Both the position numbers and the translations under genes were made by a program. The notes under the pieces were generated by a model that did no database searches, was not told where the DNA came from, and saw nothing but the letters and a program-made list of their open reading frames with translations. A stretch of 64,000 nucleotides of DNA, taken from a bacterium (GTDB lineage Bacteria; SAR324; XYD2-FULL-50-16). Of this stretch, positions 7,415 through 17,657 are shown one piece after another (positions within the stretch are counted from its first letter, which is position 1; each line of letters opens with the position of its first letter). Location: positions 1 to 64,000 of the forward strand of contig JAHJTV010000074.1 in the NCBI GenBank assembly GCA_018829445.1, in the 5' to 3' direction.

Positions 7415-9974
7415 AACCCAACTCCACCAAGAACTCATTCAACTGCTCAGCTTCCTGATCCCGTTCTTTCAGGATCTCCTTCACCGTCACTGCATACTTG
7501 CTCCAAAGATTTTCCACTTTGGTTATCAGCTCCTGCCGGTATTGCCGGAGATATCCCTGGTATTCTGTTAGCAGCAGGGTTTTAAATCGCTCCAGGATCA
7601 ACACCCTGGCTTGATCTTCGGTGATTTTTTTCCGGGCTTCTTCCAGCAAAGCGTCCTTCTTCTTTTCAGCCTCCCGGATATTGGTTTTAAGGTTTTTGAG
7701 TTCGGACTCCAGGCTGGTATGGGTTTCCAGTCTGGTATCAATGCCATCAACTTTTTCATCAATCTCATTAATCTGTGAGGTCAGTTCCTTTTCTTTGTTC
7801 TGCATCGCTGTTATGTCTACATCAGATCCCTGGATTGCTTGTAGTCGTTTGATGTCTTGCTTAACAGCCTTCAGTTCCCTACTTAGGATCTTCTTCTCCC
7901 CATTCCGAGCTTTCTTATCCTCTTTCAAAGATTTGACGACTGCTTTAGGTAATACCCCGGAATCATCATCAGATGTCTCCTCTGGTTCTCCGGATTCCTC
8001 GTCTTCATCAACATCAGCAGCACTAAAGATCCCTTCCAATTCAAGAATACGGGTTTTATCCTGCTCCAGTTTCTCCAGGACTTCCGGGAACTGGGATTGC
8101 AGGATCTCAGCTTCAGGAATCAGCTCAGCTCCCCAACCACTGGCAGCCACCGATTTCAGATCACTGGCAATGACATTCATGTAACTGGCAAAGGCTCCCC
8201 GGACTTTATGGATGTCCAGCATGTTATAGGGTAGCAGGGTATCCACCACACTGTTCAGAAATTGCCGTCTTAAAGCGAAAACATTCTGAGTTTCCGGCAG
8301 ACTTACCAGATGCTTGACATTGTTTTCAAACCAGCTCATCAAAGCCGTGTCATATTGCGTGTGCTTATTCATCACGGCCTGGTGGGTTTCAATCAGGGGT
8401 TTGATATCTTCCTTTTGGGAGACGGTACCATTGAACGCATTGGTTTCAGCATCCCGGTCTTTAAAGAGCTGTTCTTTCAGTCCCTGGTAGTTGTCAAAAT
8501 AGGGTTGCAGGGGACGTATCTCAGCAATGGGAATGCCTCCATTTAAGTGGGCTTTGACATTATGAGGTTCCGGAGGGGGTGAATTATCCACATATCGTCT
8601 GATATTGAGGTTGTAATCCTCCTCTTTTAACTCGGAAAAGGTCACATTCCGGGAGTACTTATCCACATCGATCTTCTTTCGGTAAACATAGCTGATCTTT
8701 TCGATATCCTCCGGTCGAAGTTGGTTCTGGTTCTTCCCTTCCTTGTATTCTCGGTCGGCATTGATAAAGAGGACACTGTTACGATTCCCGGCATTTTTTT
8801 TATTGATCACCAGTACACAAGCAGGAATACCGGTACCATAAAACAATCCTGCTGGTAGCCCGATCACAGCATCCAGAATTCCTGACTCGATGAATTTCCG
8901 ACGGGCTGCTTTTTCCTCTCCACCCCGAAACAGAACACCATGGGGCATGACGACAGCCATCTTTCCATCGGCTTTAAGGACGGATATCATGTGTTGGACA
9001 AACATCAGATCAGCCTTCTTTCCCGATTCCGGCATAAAGGTGTGAAACCGGGTTTCAAAGGTCATTTCCTTCTTGGAGTAATTCTGGGAAAACGGAGGAT
9101 TGGCGATCACCCGGTCAAATCGTTTCAGCTCCCCATTGCCTTCTACATGAAGAGGGGTTTTGATGGTATCTCCCTGCCGGATATCAGCCGAGTTAATCCC
9201 ATGCAAAATCATGTTCATTTTACAGATCGACCAGGTTCCCCCGTTATCTTCCTGTCCCGATAGATTCAGGTTACGGGCATTACCACCGGTTTCCGTAACA
9301 TATTGTCTGGACTGAATCAGCATACCCCCGGAACCCACCGTGGGATCGTAGATTTCCATCCCTTCTTCCGGTTCAATCAATTGCACCAGAGTTCGAACAA
9401 CCTCTGAGGGCGTGTAGAATTCCCCACCTTTCTTACCGGCAGAATCGGCAAAGAATTTGATTAGATATTCATAAGCTGCTCCCAGCAGATCCGGGAATTC
9501 GAAGTCCTCATTCTTTAAGGGAATCTGCTCAAAGTGCTGGATAAACTCGGTCAGAGTACTATCGGCCATGGTGTTCTTACCCACCTTCCTGTTGAAGTTG
9601 ATGGTCTTCAGCACATCTTCCAGGGTGTTGGGATTGGCATCTTCAATGGCTCCCAGAGCTTTATTCAACCCGGTACCCACGTTTGATTTGAGATGCTGAA
9701 GCTTATTCCACCGGGCTTCTTCCGGTACAAAGAAGGAAAATTTCTGTGGATTACTGAGCTGCTTATCGATCAGTTCCGATGGCATCCCTTTCTTCTCCAG
9801 CTCCCTCCTAAGTTGCCTGCTGTCTTCCTCAAACTGATCACTCATCCGTTTTAGAAACAGCATACCGAAGATGTATTCTTTGTATTCCGAGGCATCCATT
9901 TTACCACGGAGAATATCACAAGCTTTCAGGAGTAATGACTCCAGTTTGGATAACGTCAGTCTTTGTGATTTCAT
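7407..9974 (-). CDS. hsdM: Type I DNA N6-adenine methyltransferase (HsdM), long form
   Basis: Methylation subunit of the type I system. The HsdM_N helical domain comes first, then an N6 adenine methylase with the SAM-binding motif DPTVGSGGM near residue 210 and the catalytic NPPF near 290. The 855 aa far exceed the usual 500-550: from about 500 onward there is an added, highly charged, largely coiled-coil region, ending [12 protein letters not shown] start at ATG 9974 (MKSQRLTLS) because the track's TTG at 9986 lies within the Shine-Dalgarno GAGGAAAG. The stop overlaps hsdS by 8 bases. The long C-terminal form exists in some type I systems, but its role is not clear to me. Confidence 0.95.
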   Translation of the reverse strand: MKSQRLTLSKLESLLLKACDILRGKMDASEYKEYIFGMLFLKRMSDQFEEDSRQLRRELEKKGMPSELIDKQLSNPQKFSFFVPEEARWNKLQHLKSNVGTGLNKALGAIEDANPNTLEDVLKTINFNRKVGKNTMADSTLTEFIQHFEQIPLKNEDFEFPDLLGAAYEYLIKFFADSAGKKGGEFYTPSEVVRTLVQLIEPEEGMEIYDPTVGSGGMLIQSRQYVTETGGNARNLNLSGQEDNGGTWSICKMNMILHGINSADIRQGDTIKTPLHVEGNGELKRFDRVIANPPFSQNYSKKEMTFETRFHTFMPESGKKADLMFVQHMISVLKADGKMAVVMPHGVLFRGGEEKAARRKFIESGILDAVIGLPAGLFYGTGIPACVLVINKKNAGNRNSVLFINADREYKEGKNQNQLRPEDIEKISYVYRKKIDVDKYSRNVTFSELKEEDYNLNIRRYVDNSPPPEPHNVKAHLNGGIPIAEIRPLQPYFDNYQGLKEQLFKDRDAETNAFNGTVSQKEDIKPLIETHQAVMNKHTQYDTALMSWFENNVKHLVSLPETQNVFALRRQFLNSVVDTLLPYNMLDIHKVRGAFASYMNVIASDLKSVAASGWGAELIPEAEILQSQFPEVLEKLEQDKTRILELEGIFSAADVDEDEESGEPEETSDDDSGVLPKAVVKSLKEDKKARNGEKKILSRELKAVKQDIKRLQAIQGSDVDITAMQNKEKELTSQINEIDEKVDGIDTRLETHTSLESELKNLKTNIREAEKKKDALLEEARKKITEDQARVLILERFKTLLLTEYQGYLRQYRQELITKVENLWSKYAVTVKEILKERDQEAEQLNEFLVELGYE

Positions 9975-10067
9975 CACTTTCCTCAATTGTTACGATTAGT
10001 GCTAATATTTCGATGGAATTGGTTCAATGTTCATCCTGGAAAAACCTTTTTGCTTCCAACATGAGTG

Positions 10068-10831
10068 TTATTTATATTCCATATCTTCAATTGTAATAAT
10101 CAGTGGTACATGGTCACTATGTTTAAGCCAAGGATCTATATCTAATACTTCAATCTTAGAATCCTTTATGAGCTTCTTAGATCCAAAAAAGTAGTCAATG
10201 TGATAGCATTTTCCGGGTTCCTATACATATAAAGTGTTTTACGAGTCTCCGATCCTTGAGCTTCATTATAATAGTGATGGTACAAGCTATAGATATTCAT
10301 CTCTTCAAGCTCAGCTACTACATCACTATGGTTCCACCATCGATCTGTTTCATCCCAGAAAACGTTGCTATTGAGGTCTCCACAAAGAATCGTGTCATTT
10401 CCTGATAAATCCGGTTTATGGATTTGAAGGTACTTCCACAATTGCCCGATATATCCAAAGTTCGGTGAATTGTTTCTTTTTGTCCAAATACCCAACAGTG
10501 TATATCGATTGTCAATCTTACACGGTAAAAAGGTTTCAAGATCACTCGTTTTCCATGTTACTGGCATACCATTTCTACCAAAATTAGAGAGTTTAAATTC
10601 TCCATTAAGGGATAATGCCTGGAGGGAGTGACCATTTCGAACAAATATCCCAATCCCTTTATTTTTGCTTTGACCTGTCCAGAGATAATCTCCAGCCCAT
10701 TTTTGGTATTCCTTGGTTGATTGAGCAGGGTTCTCACACTCCTGGATAACATGAACATCTGCTTCAAAATCTTCAAGGTATTGTGTCTTTTTTCTTAAAG
10801 CTCCGTTACAGTTCCATGAGATTATTTTCAT
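10068..10831 (-). pseudogene. Endonuclease/exonuclease/phosphatase (EEP) family protein, frameshifted near the 3' end
   Basis: The N-terminus MKIISWNCNG, the VIQECE metal-ligand motif and LCGDLNSN (near residue 155) identify an EEP-fold phosphodiesterase related to exonuclease III and DNase I. The ORF-track version stops at 10166, but the last essential block is present in another frame: CYHIDYFFGS, then WLKHSDHVPL with the catalytic SDH, ending at 10068. A single missing base near 10205 (AACCCGG) accounts for this. Reconstituted length is about 253 aa. It lies 47 bases after zorD and 93 before hsdM, in the same direction, so it may be an accessory nuclease of either system. As written, the product lacks its catalytic histidine. 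A sequencing error is possible. Confidence 0.82.
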
Positions 10832-10878
10832 TTTTATAAAAGTTTTTAATCGCTAATCATCATTGTGCTAATCTTGCT

Positions 10879-13800
10879 TTAGTCATTTCTTGATTTCTGC
10901 CGAACATCGCTCCTTGTGACTGTGATTTCATTTAACAGGCTAGAAAGTTCGATTCTGCCAATCAGCCTAACATTATTAGTGGATGCTTGCATTTTTGCAG
11001 CATCAGAGAAATATCCATTTGTGATCACTATCAGATCATCGAATTCTGATTGATATTGCTGTTCATAAGTTTTTTGAGCACCAACAATTTCCTGCACTGA
11101 GGTATTTCCAACCAATCCCTTTGCTCCCAAAGTCTTCTTTTTACATTGTATTAGAGCGTTTGGTTGCCCTGATTTTCCAATAGCTACACAATCTGCTCCA
11201 AAATCGTTTGTTGGCGTCATAGAAGTGATGTAATTCATTTTATCAAATAATGCTCCGGTGAATACTTCAAATTCAAGAGGTTCAATTAGGTCTACTTCAT
11301 CAATAGATAGTCCTGGATTGCCTAAATTTAACTCTTCAGATAGTTCTTCCTCAGATATTCGGCTTGCTCGGCTCGCATAGAGATAGTCTTTGAGCAAGTC
11401 CTGTTTTCTTCGAATCATGTCATCTAATTTTTGATCAACAGTGAAAAGCAAGCTAGATTCATCTGTAGCAGCAATCAAGTTGTGCACAAATACCGGTTTG
11501 TACTGACCGATGCGATAAACACGATCTGTTGCTTGATTTTCAACAGCAGGGTTAAATCCTCTTAAATAATGAATAACATGATTCGCTTTCACTAAATTCA
11601 ACCCAAAACCAGCACATTGAGGAGAAAGGATCAATACATCAAAGCCCGGTGAGTTCTCCCCATCAGGACGAAAAGCACTGGTATATTTTTTTCTTAGTCC
11701 TGTCGGAGTATCACCATTTATAATATTCACCTTAATTTTGAATTTGCTTTCAATAGCTTCACTAAGTTTCATTTGGACAGCTTTTCTATTAGCGAATATA
11801 AGAGCTTTTTCATTGTTCTGCTTTACGTTGGATAATATTTCAAGAGTTTTAGTTAGTTTGGGTGATACATAGTCAGTTGGAAAGAAAACTCCAAAATCTC
11901 CATTAAGTAATTCCGGGTTTGTTAGGGAAAGAGTAATAATCTGGAAGAAGTGTAAAAAATTGCTGATTGTATTATCAATTTTATATGCCTGAATAACCTT
12001 TTCGCTTAACTGGATTTGTTTCTCATCGATCATACATAAATGCGACTCGATGTTTTTTTCTTTCAGTTCACTACTCAAATAATCATTTTTTAGCCGTCTT
12101 AGCACTAATGGAGATAGCTTTTCCCGAAGTTCATCTATGTTTTTTTCAAACTCATCATCTGAAATACTTTTATCTCCATACTTTTTATTGAACTGCTTTA
12201 AAGGCAAGAGGTAGCCAGGGTTGGAGTAATCCAATATAGCCCAAAGTTCGGAAATTGAGTTTTCTATTGGAGTTGCAGTAGAAGCAATCTTAAATTGACC
12301 TTGCATTGCAAGCACAGCTTGAGATCTTGCACTTGCGGGGTTTTTAATAAACTGGACTTCGTCGCATACAATCATTTTAAATTTGATTTTCCCAACGATG
12401 TCCTGAATCTTCAATAGTGTATGGTAGGATACAATAATAATGTCGTTCTCTATAAGGCTTTCAATCTGACTTTCAGAGATATTGTCCGTTATTTCCTTAC
12501 AGGTGATAGAAGGAATGAATTTCTTTAATTCTTTTGACCATTCATCTTTTAATATTGGGGGTAGAACCAAAAGACTAGTCTTTAATTGATTTTGTTGCTT
12601 TAGAAGTGATAGCAAAGCACATATCTGAATAGTCTTGCCCATGCCCATATCATCGGCTAAAAGACACCCAGAATATTCAGCATTCCTTACCCAGTTCAAC
12701 CAACCATATCCGTATTCCTGGAACTCCTTTAGTGTGAATTCATCTGAGAAAGTAGAAGGAAGGTTAATTTGGAATTGACCAGGAGGAGCAATTGTTTCGC
12801 CTGTCCCTTCAGAATATGTAATATCGTCAACATTAGATTTTGTGATAAGACCAATTCTATCATTTGATTTTGCTTTCTTGATGATCTTATCAACAGCCTC
12901 TTCGAGTTCAGGAGTAATGATTATTTCCTGTTCTTCGAACAAGATCGTGTTATTGTCTTGGCTTTTTGATTCTTCAATTAACTCTTTTATTTTCTGTGCA
13001 TTTTCACTGTTTATCTCAATGGGGATCGGAGACGGGGTATCGGTTTCCTCATCGGTTTCAGGAGTCAGGGGCAAAATCTCTAAATTTATCCATTCTGTTC
13101 CATCCTCATCTTTAAATACACTAACTTTTGGGGCATACAAGATTCCTAGTCCAACAACCCTCTCACCGTAATCATCTAGATTGAACCCCTTTAAATATTC
13201 TTTAGGATCATCCAATAACAATTTCTTCTCATTTCTACTAAAATGAGATTTCTTCCGAAATGAATCCAGTGCTGCTTTAGACTCTTCATTTAGTACGTAT
13301 CTCCTTCTTTCGGTACCAGTACCTTTGGAGTATAGAATCTCCTGGAAATCAGGAGAGGAACGTACTAAATCCTCAAACTCTTCGTTGTTTCCTGATTCCA
13401 AATCAAATCCCAGGTCGATTCCTCCGTCTTCAGTCGGAGTGAACCGTGGACGAATAGATGAAATATCTTCAATTTCCTCCTTTAATAATCGTCCTCCTAC
13501 AATTTTAATTTTACCCAAGGATGTGAGTCTTTTAAGCTTTGCTCCTATACGAAAGTTGTCTTCCTGTTCATTCACCTCTTGTAGCCTGTGCTCATCAATC
13601 AAATGACAAGCTTGACATTGAACACGGCTAAGAAGATATGACTGACCATCAATTGTAACAACTGGCTCAGTTATCAGTACTTTTTGCTGGTCATCCTTTG
13701 TTTGATATTGATGAATAATGTCGAAGTTTTTGCTTCTAAATGAATGCTTTGATTCTAACTCAACGATTCCAGTTCCAATTTTGGGTATCTCCAAAAAATT

Positions 13801-14064
13801 GACTAGTTTTGGAGATAATAGATTGGACTGTTCAATGTCCTCAATTGATGTGCTTTCAGCTTCGATGGAATCATAGATCATCTCTACTGGAATACTTATT
13901 CCAGTGTCCGTTCTCTTTACTGCTCCGGTGTCGATTAATGATAGAATCTCATATTTGATCCCAGGATTGTTGTTCCAATATGAATGATCAAAGTTATCCA
14001 CTAACTTGTCATTCTCATAGAAACTGACCGATAAGGTTCTAAAATCAAAATTTTTAAGAATCAT
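10879..14064 (-). CDS. zorD: Zorya type I protein ZorD (SNF2 helicase with Mrr-like nuclease)
   Basis: The effector of Zorya, a proton-motor-driven anti-phage system; ZorD is the DNA helicase/nuclease that attacks invading DNA. The 1061-aa protein has a poorly conserved N-terminal half, then a Swi2/Snf2 ATPase: LADDMGMGKT near residue 470, a DEVQ Walker B near 567, STATPIENS near 595 and motif VI DRVYRIGQ near 850. The C-terminal domain (about 940-1045) is Mrr-like PD-(D/E)xK with DFGADCVA...LIQCKKK and VQEIVGAQK. The start ATG overlaps the zorC stop in ATGA. Helicase and nuclease motifs look complete. Order and neighbours make the assignment firm. Confidence 0.93.
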   Translation of the reverse strand: MILKNFDFRTLSVSFYENDKLVDNFDHSYWNNNPGIKYEILSLIDTGAVKRTDTGISIPVEMIYDSIEAESTSIEDIEQSNLLSPKLVNFLEIPKIGTGIVELESKHSFRSKNFDIIHQYQTKDDQQKVLITEPVVTIDGQSYLLSRVQCQACHLIDEHRLQEVNEQEDNFRIGAKLKRLTSLGKIKIVGGRLLKEEIEDISSIRPRFTPTEDGGIDLGFDLESGNNEEFEDLVRSSPDFQEILYSKGTGTERRRYVLNEESKAALDSFRKKSHFSRNEKKLLLDDPKEYLKGFNLDDYGERVVGLGILYAPKVSVFKDEDGTEWINLEILPLTPETDEETDTPSPIPIEINSENAQKIKELIEESKSQDNNTILFEEQEIIITPELEEAVDKIIKKAKSNDRIGLITKSNVDDITYSEGTGETIAPPGQFQINLPSTFSDEFTLKEFQEYGYGWLNWVRNAEYSGCLLADDMGMGKTIQICALLSLLKQQNQLKTSLLVLPPILKDEWSKELKKFIPSITCKEITDNISESQIESLIENDIIIVSYHTLLKIQDIVGKIKFKMIVCDEVQFIKNPASARSQAVLAMQGQFKIASTATPIENSISELWAILDYSNPGYLLPLKQFNKKYGDKSISDDEFEKNIDELREKLSPLVLRRLKNDYLSSELKEKNIESHLCMIDEKQIQLSEKVIQAYKIDNTISNFLHFFQIITLSLTNPELLNGDFGVFFPTDYVSPKLTKTLEILSNVKQNNEKALIFANRKAVQMKLSEAIESKFKIKVNIINGDTPTGLRKKYTSAFRPDGENSPGFDVLILSPQCAGFGLNLVKANHVIHYLRGFNPAVENQATDRVYRIGQYKPVFVHNLIAATDESSLLFTVDQKLDDMIRRKQDLLKDYLYASRASRISEEELSEELNLGNPGLSIDEVDLIEPLEFEVFTGALFDKMNYITSMTPTNDFGADCVAIGKSGQPNALIQCKKKTLGAKGLVGNTSVQEIVGAQKTYEQQYQSEFDDLIVITNGYFSDAAKMQASTNNVRLIGRIELSSLLNEITVTRSDVRQKSRND

Positions 14065-15245
14065 TTTTGTCTGATCGCTAAGTTAATAAGCCTGTTCGCA
14101 CGTTCTAGCCATACATTTCCTTGATGTGGTATCCATCCTTCTCCATTTTCGGTTCCGACTCCTGCATTTACTACCATATTTCTAAATTTTAATTCATTGT
14201 CGAGATTTCGAACTCTACTCGGTATTTTAACTGACCCTTTCTTATACACGTATATCGCACCAATCTTTCTAAACTCAACGAATTCAAAGCCTCCGATCTC
14301 AATACAAAAAGCCTCTACACTTCCCCGAACCTTAATTTCTTTGATATTATCGATAACTTTGAGATATCGCTTCCAGAATTTAACTCGTTCATTATTTCTG
14401 TCTTCCAGGAAAAAGGCTTCAATAGTAGCCCCCAATGCCCACTCTTTATATGCAGTCTTAGCTTCATCATTCAGCCTTAGCCATTTTGGGCTATTGGGTG
14501 GTTGGAGTTTCCTTTTCGCAAGCTCAAATAAAGGATGATCCTCATCTTGATCGATTTTTAATGCCTTTGCCTCATTGCAATATAAAGGTAAGGCATGATT
14601 CCAAATTGACGTATGAATACTCTGCCACTGGTCATTATTTAATAGTGCAATAATTGCCTCAATTGAAATCTTTTCAAGATAATTAGATAAGATCTCGTTA
14701 TTCTCACAAATAGCTTTGATAACATCTTCACGTAGTTGTCTGACGTTAGTTATTCCGAGAGCCTTGGGAATATCAGTTAACAGAATACTATTTTGTAGTA
14801 TCCAAATGACCATATTTTTTAAGATATTTCCCTGGAAAAACATTGATCGGTTTTTTGACCAGATTTCCCAGCCTTCAATGTTAAGCACTTCCTTGTGAAT
14901 GTTGTCGTATAGATAATTACATGCCTTTTCTTCTTTATAATTATCAAAATAAAAGTCGAGTATATTCTTTGTGATATCAACAGAAGGTCTAAAATTAAGG
15001 CAATCAAAGAGTGTATCCGATAATTCTAATTGTTTAATTTTAGCAATGTATCTTGAAAGTAACTCAAGATCAGAAATACTAGGAATGTCTTCTTCTAATT
15101 GTGATATTTGATATGATTTTAATTTTTCCAAGACACGCTCAAGATCTAGTCTTACTGGTTCACCACTTTGAATCCCTATTCTTTTTTCAAGTTCTTTAAC
15201 TAAAGATTTTAACCTCACCGGTGTAAAATCAATTGTAATGCTCAT
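14061..15245 (-). CDS. zorC: Zorya type I protein ZorC
   Basis: ZorC is the DNA-binding partner, found only in type I Zorya, that works with ZorD below the ZorAB motor. This protein is mostly helical and ends with an EH-signature-like segment (GFEFVEFRKIGAIYVYKKG, then WIPHQGNVWLERA). The track start at 15254 is a TTG; the in-frame ATG at 15245 (MSITIDFTP) is preceded by AAGGGA and is my choice, giving 394 aa, somewhat shorter than the E. coli homologue as I remember it. Four-base overlap with zorD and tight spacing to zorB imply one mRNA. The identity rests on position as much as on sequence. Confidence 0.85.
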   Translation of the reverse strand: MSITIDFTPVRLKSLVKELEKRIGIQSGEPVRLDLERVLEKLKSYQISQLEEDIPSISDLELLSRYIAKIKQLELSDTLFDCLNFRPSVDITKNILDFYFDNYKEEKACNYLYDNIHKEVLNIEGWEIWSKNRSMFFQGNILKNMVIWILQNSILLTDIPKALGITNVRQLREDVIKAICENNEILSNYLEKISIEAIIALLNNDQWQSIHTSIWNHALPLYCNEAKALKIDQDEDHPLFELAKRKLQPPNSPKWLRLNDEAKTAYKEWALGATIEAFFLEDRNNERVKFWKRYLKVIDNIKEIKVRGSVEAFCIEIGGFEFVEFRKIGAIYVYKKGSVKIPSRVRNLDNELKFRNMVVNAGVGTENGEGWIPHQGNVWLERANRLINLAIRQK

Positions 15246-15258
15246 GACCTTCAATCCC

Positions 15259-15939
15259 TTATTGTTTAGTTAAATTTTGCATCATTTTCTCATACTTTAA
15301 TGTGAATCGAACCAGTACCCTTCTGTCTTTAACTCTGTCTGGATTATATTTACCACTTTCATTTTTTTGAGTGTATCTTGCATCGGCAAAGCTTCTTCCC
15401 AGTGTCACAAGATGAGTCTTTAGTTTCTCATAATAATGAGGATTATTATCAATCATATAATGCCCAACAGAAAAAGCCCGCTTTTCACTTAAATCCAAGT
15501 CTTTCAAATACTGCTTTGGCTTATCAATTTCTAATGAAGCGTGCCCCTCGATCAGGATTCGTTCCAGCATTCCTTTTGTTATTGAATCATCAAATAAGAC
15601 TTCCAGATAAACTGGTATTACTTCGGTCAAAATAGATTTTGCCCTTTTTTTGAGTACAGCACTTTCTTGATCAAACCAAGCGACATCCTTCATCTGAGAA
15701 AACGTTATGTCTCCATTTTGTTCAACAGTGACAGACATAATGTTTTTTTCTTTGAATTTCTTCCGTAAAGCTTCAGCAATTTTGACACGTAACTCAACAT
15801 TTTCATTAATATCCTGTAACTTTTGTTTATATTGGAGATTTGAGATAACAATAATGGCGAGTAATACAAATAATAAACCTGCCATTAAGTCACTATAAGA
15901 TATCCAAAAGTTTGTTGTATGTTGTTTCTTTACTGCCAT
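15259..15939 (-). CDS. zorB: Zorya protein ZorB (MotB/OmpA-like stator)
   Basis: The 226-aa inner-membrane protein anchors to peptidoglycan and forms the proton-conducting motor with ZorA. A single N-terminal transmembrane helix (about 13-34, ISYSDLMAGLLFVLLAIIVIS) carries the conserved proton-binding aspartate D17, as in MotB. A linker helix and a C-terminal OmpA domain follow (ILIEGHAS, LSEKRAFSV, VKDRRVLVRF). Length matches ZorB. It sits 17 bases after zorA. Confidence 0.93.
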   Translation of the reverse strand: MAVKKQHTTNFWISYSDLMAGLLFVLLAIIVISNLQYKQKLQDINENVELRVKIAEALRKKFKEKNIMSVTVEQNGDITFSQMKDVAWFDQESAVLKKRAKSILTEVIPVYLEVLFDDSITKGMLERILIEGHASLEIDKPKQYLKDLDLSEKRAFSVGHYMIDNNPHYYEKLKTHLVTLGRSFADARYTQKNESGKYNPDRVKDRRVLVRFTLKYEKMMQNLTKQ

Positions 15940-15956
15940 TTGAGATCTCTTATTTG

Positions 15957-17609
15957 TTAATTTCTTGTGAACACTCTTTTGAACAATCCCTTCTTGGTTG
16001 TTTTTTCGATCTCTTCAGCAATTTTAAATATGTGTTCAGAAAATAGTTTTGATAGCTCTTCCGTATTATTTAAATGGATGTTTTCTATTCCTTGAACCGT
16101 ATTCTTAATTTCAACGGGCAACTTGTTTAATTCTGACTCAATTTCTTTATGACTATTAGTAAATCTGGTTAATACATTTGATAATTCTGATTGAAAACCT
16201 GCAAAGTGATTCGTAAAAACATTAGAAAAATCATTTAATACAACTTGAGTATTACTGGCTCCATCTTGCAAAAGGGTGTTGAAGTTTCCGATTTGATTTG
16301 TAAATTTGCCAACATCATCATTTAGCCTGTCCAACCAAGTGGCAACATAGGTACCAGCTCTTGATAACTCGTCATCAAATTTTGACATCGTTATTTGTAG
16401 TCCATTGACGATGCCATTTTCAAATGATGTATATTGCTCCCTTAGCTCCTCAATCAGATTTGTAAGACGCTCTTTCTCTTCAATCCAGCTATTACTCATC
16501 AAATTTATGCTGTCTTTTACAACACTTGTAAATTCTTCCTGCAATTCGACAATACTCAATAAGGCATCAGGCAGCTTTTCCAGCCTCTGAGAGGAAAGTT
16601 CGAAGTCTTCAGCAGCCTTTGTCATGGCTGGTAAGATTTTTTCGAGTCTTGTCATTAACTCAGTTGTATTATTTACACTTTTATCAAACCTCTCCAGGAT
16701 GTCGGTTTGAATTGTTGAACTCTTTTCCATTTTCTCTAGATTTTCAGAGAATTTATTCAAAGTCCCATCAATACTACTCATAACTTGCTCTACAATAGTA
16801 TAACTTGAGCTACCAGCTTTATCGATAGATGACTCCAAAACCTTCGAAACTGATTCAAGTGTCTGGGATATTGAACTAGACACAGCAGTTCCAATATCAT
16901 CAGCCATTGTCTCAAGTGCATCTTTGACTTCTTGCAGCTCACCTTTAATATCAATCAACACTGACTCAGATGTAACCCTATCCAATCGGTTGTTGATGGC
17001 CATCTGAAAATCAAATAATTGCTTTCTAAACTTGCCAAGAGTTCGTCTTTCGTTGTAAAGGAAAGCGATACTCATCCCGATACCAAGGATAGATGTAAGA
17101 AAAGCTGTTCCTGCGCCTTGTAATAGTCTATCTATTGATAATTTATGAACAGATTCTTCTACTTGGCCGGACAATGGGACTAAAACGAACAGTATACCAA
17201 TAAAAGTCCCTGAAATTCCAAGAGCTGAGAAAATTCCAGGATAGTGTTCAAGAAATGCTTCATCCACATCAAGAGCTTTGCACACAGACTCGTCGGATAT
17301 AATCACTTCACAGTTTTGAGTATTATTTTGCTTGTTTTTCTGATCGTTGTTCACCAGTTCTCTAAACTCAACCAACAGAGGTTCTATTTCCGGGAGCGAT
17401 TTCCCCAATTCCTCAAGATCAAGTTTTTCTGAACTTCTGATTTGTTTCGTTTCAGCTTCCAGCCTTCGTCCAAATGCTTTTAATCTCCTTAATTGAGGCA
17501 GTCCTTTGATAAAGAATATGTATAGGATAATGCCAGCAATAATGAGCAAAACAATGTCTGGAGGAATTTTAGCAACTAATTGTGCTAATGTTTCAGTTAT
17601 AAAATTCAT
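15957..17609 (-). CDS. zorA: Zorya protein ZorA (MotA/ExbB-like motor with long tail)
   Basis: Membrane motor subunit: ZorA forms a pentamer around two ZorB chains and carries a long cytoplasmic tail thought to transmit the infection signal to ZorC and ZorD. Transmembrane segments are at about 18-37, 125-150 (HYPGIFSALGISGTFIGILF) and 165-190 (LLQGAGTAFLTSILGIGMS), with the MotA/ExbB-type conserved glycines. Residues 230-540 are almost continuous heptad-like helix, the tail. At 550 aa it is shorter than the studied E. coli ZorA (about 700 aa from memory), which suggests a shorter tail. SD AGGA sits ahead of the ATG. First structural gene after the WYL regulator. Confidence 0.94.
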   Translation of the reverse strand: MNFITETLAQLVAKIPPDIVLLIIAGIILYIFFIKGLPQLRRLKAFGRRLEAETKQIRSSEKLDLEELGKSLPEIEPLLVEFRELVNNDQKNKQNNTQNCEVIISDESVCKALDVDEAFLEHYPGIFSALGISGTFIGILFVLVPLSGQVEESVHKLSIDRLLQGAGTAFLTSILGIGMSIAFLYNERRTLGKFRKQLFDFQMAINNRLDRVTSESVLIDIKGELQEVKDALETMADDIGTAVSSSISQTLESVSKVLESSIDKAGSSSYTIVEQVMSSIDGTLNKFSENLEKMEKSSTIQTDILERFDKSVNNTTELMTRLEKILPAMTKAAEDFELSSQRLEKLPDALLSIVELQEEFTSVVKDSINLMSNSWIEEKERLTNLIEELREQYTSFENGIVNGLQITMSKFDDELSRAGTYVATWLDRLNDDVGKFTNQIGNFNTLLQDGASNTQVVLNDFSNVFTNHFAGFQSELSNVLTRFTNSHKEIESELNKLPVEIKNTVQGIENIHLNNTEELSKLFSEHIFKIAEEIEKTTKKGLFKRVFTRN

Positions 17610-17657
17610 TCTATTATCCTTTAGGTCTAAAAAAAGATCCGTTTGGTATTTATTTGA

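Noticed and set aside
7621-8184. A 187-aa plus-strand ORF rich in serine.
   Set aside because: It is the antisense shadow of the coiled-coil region of hsdM; serine-rich composition is typical of such shadows.
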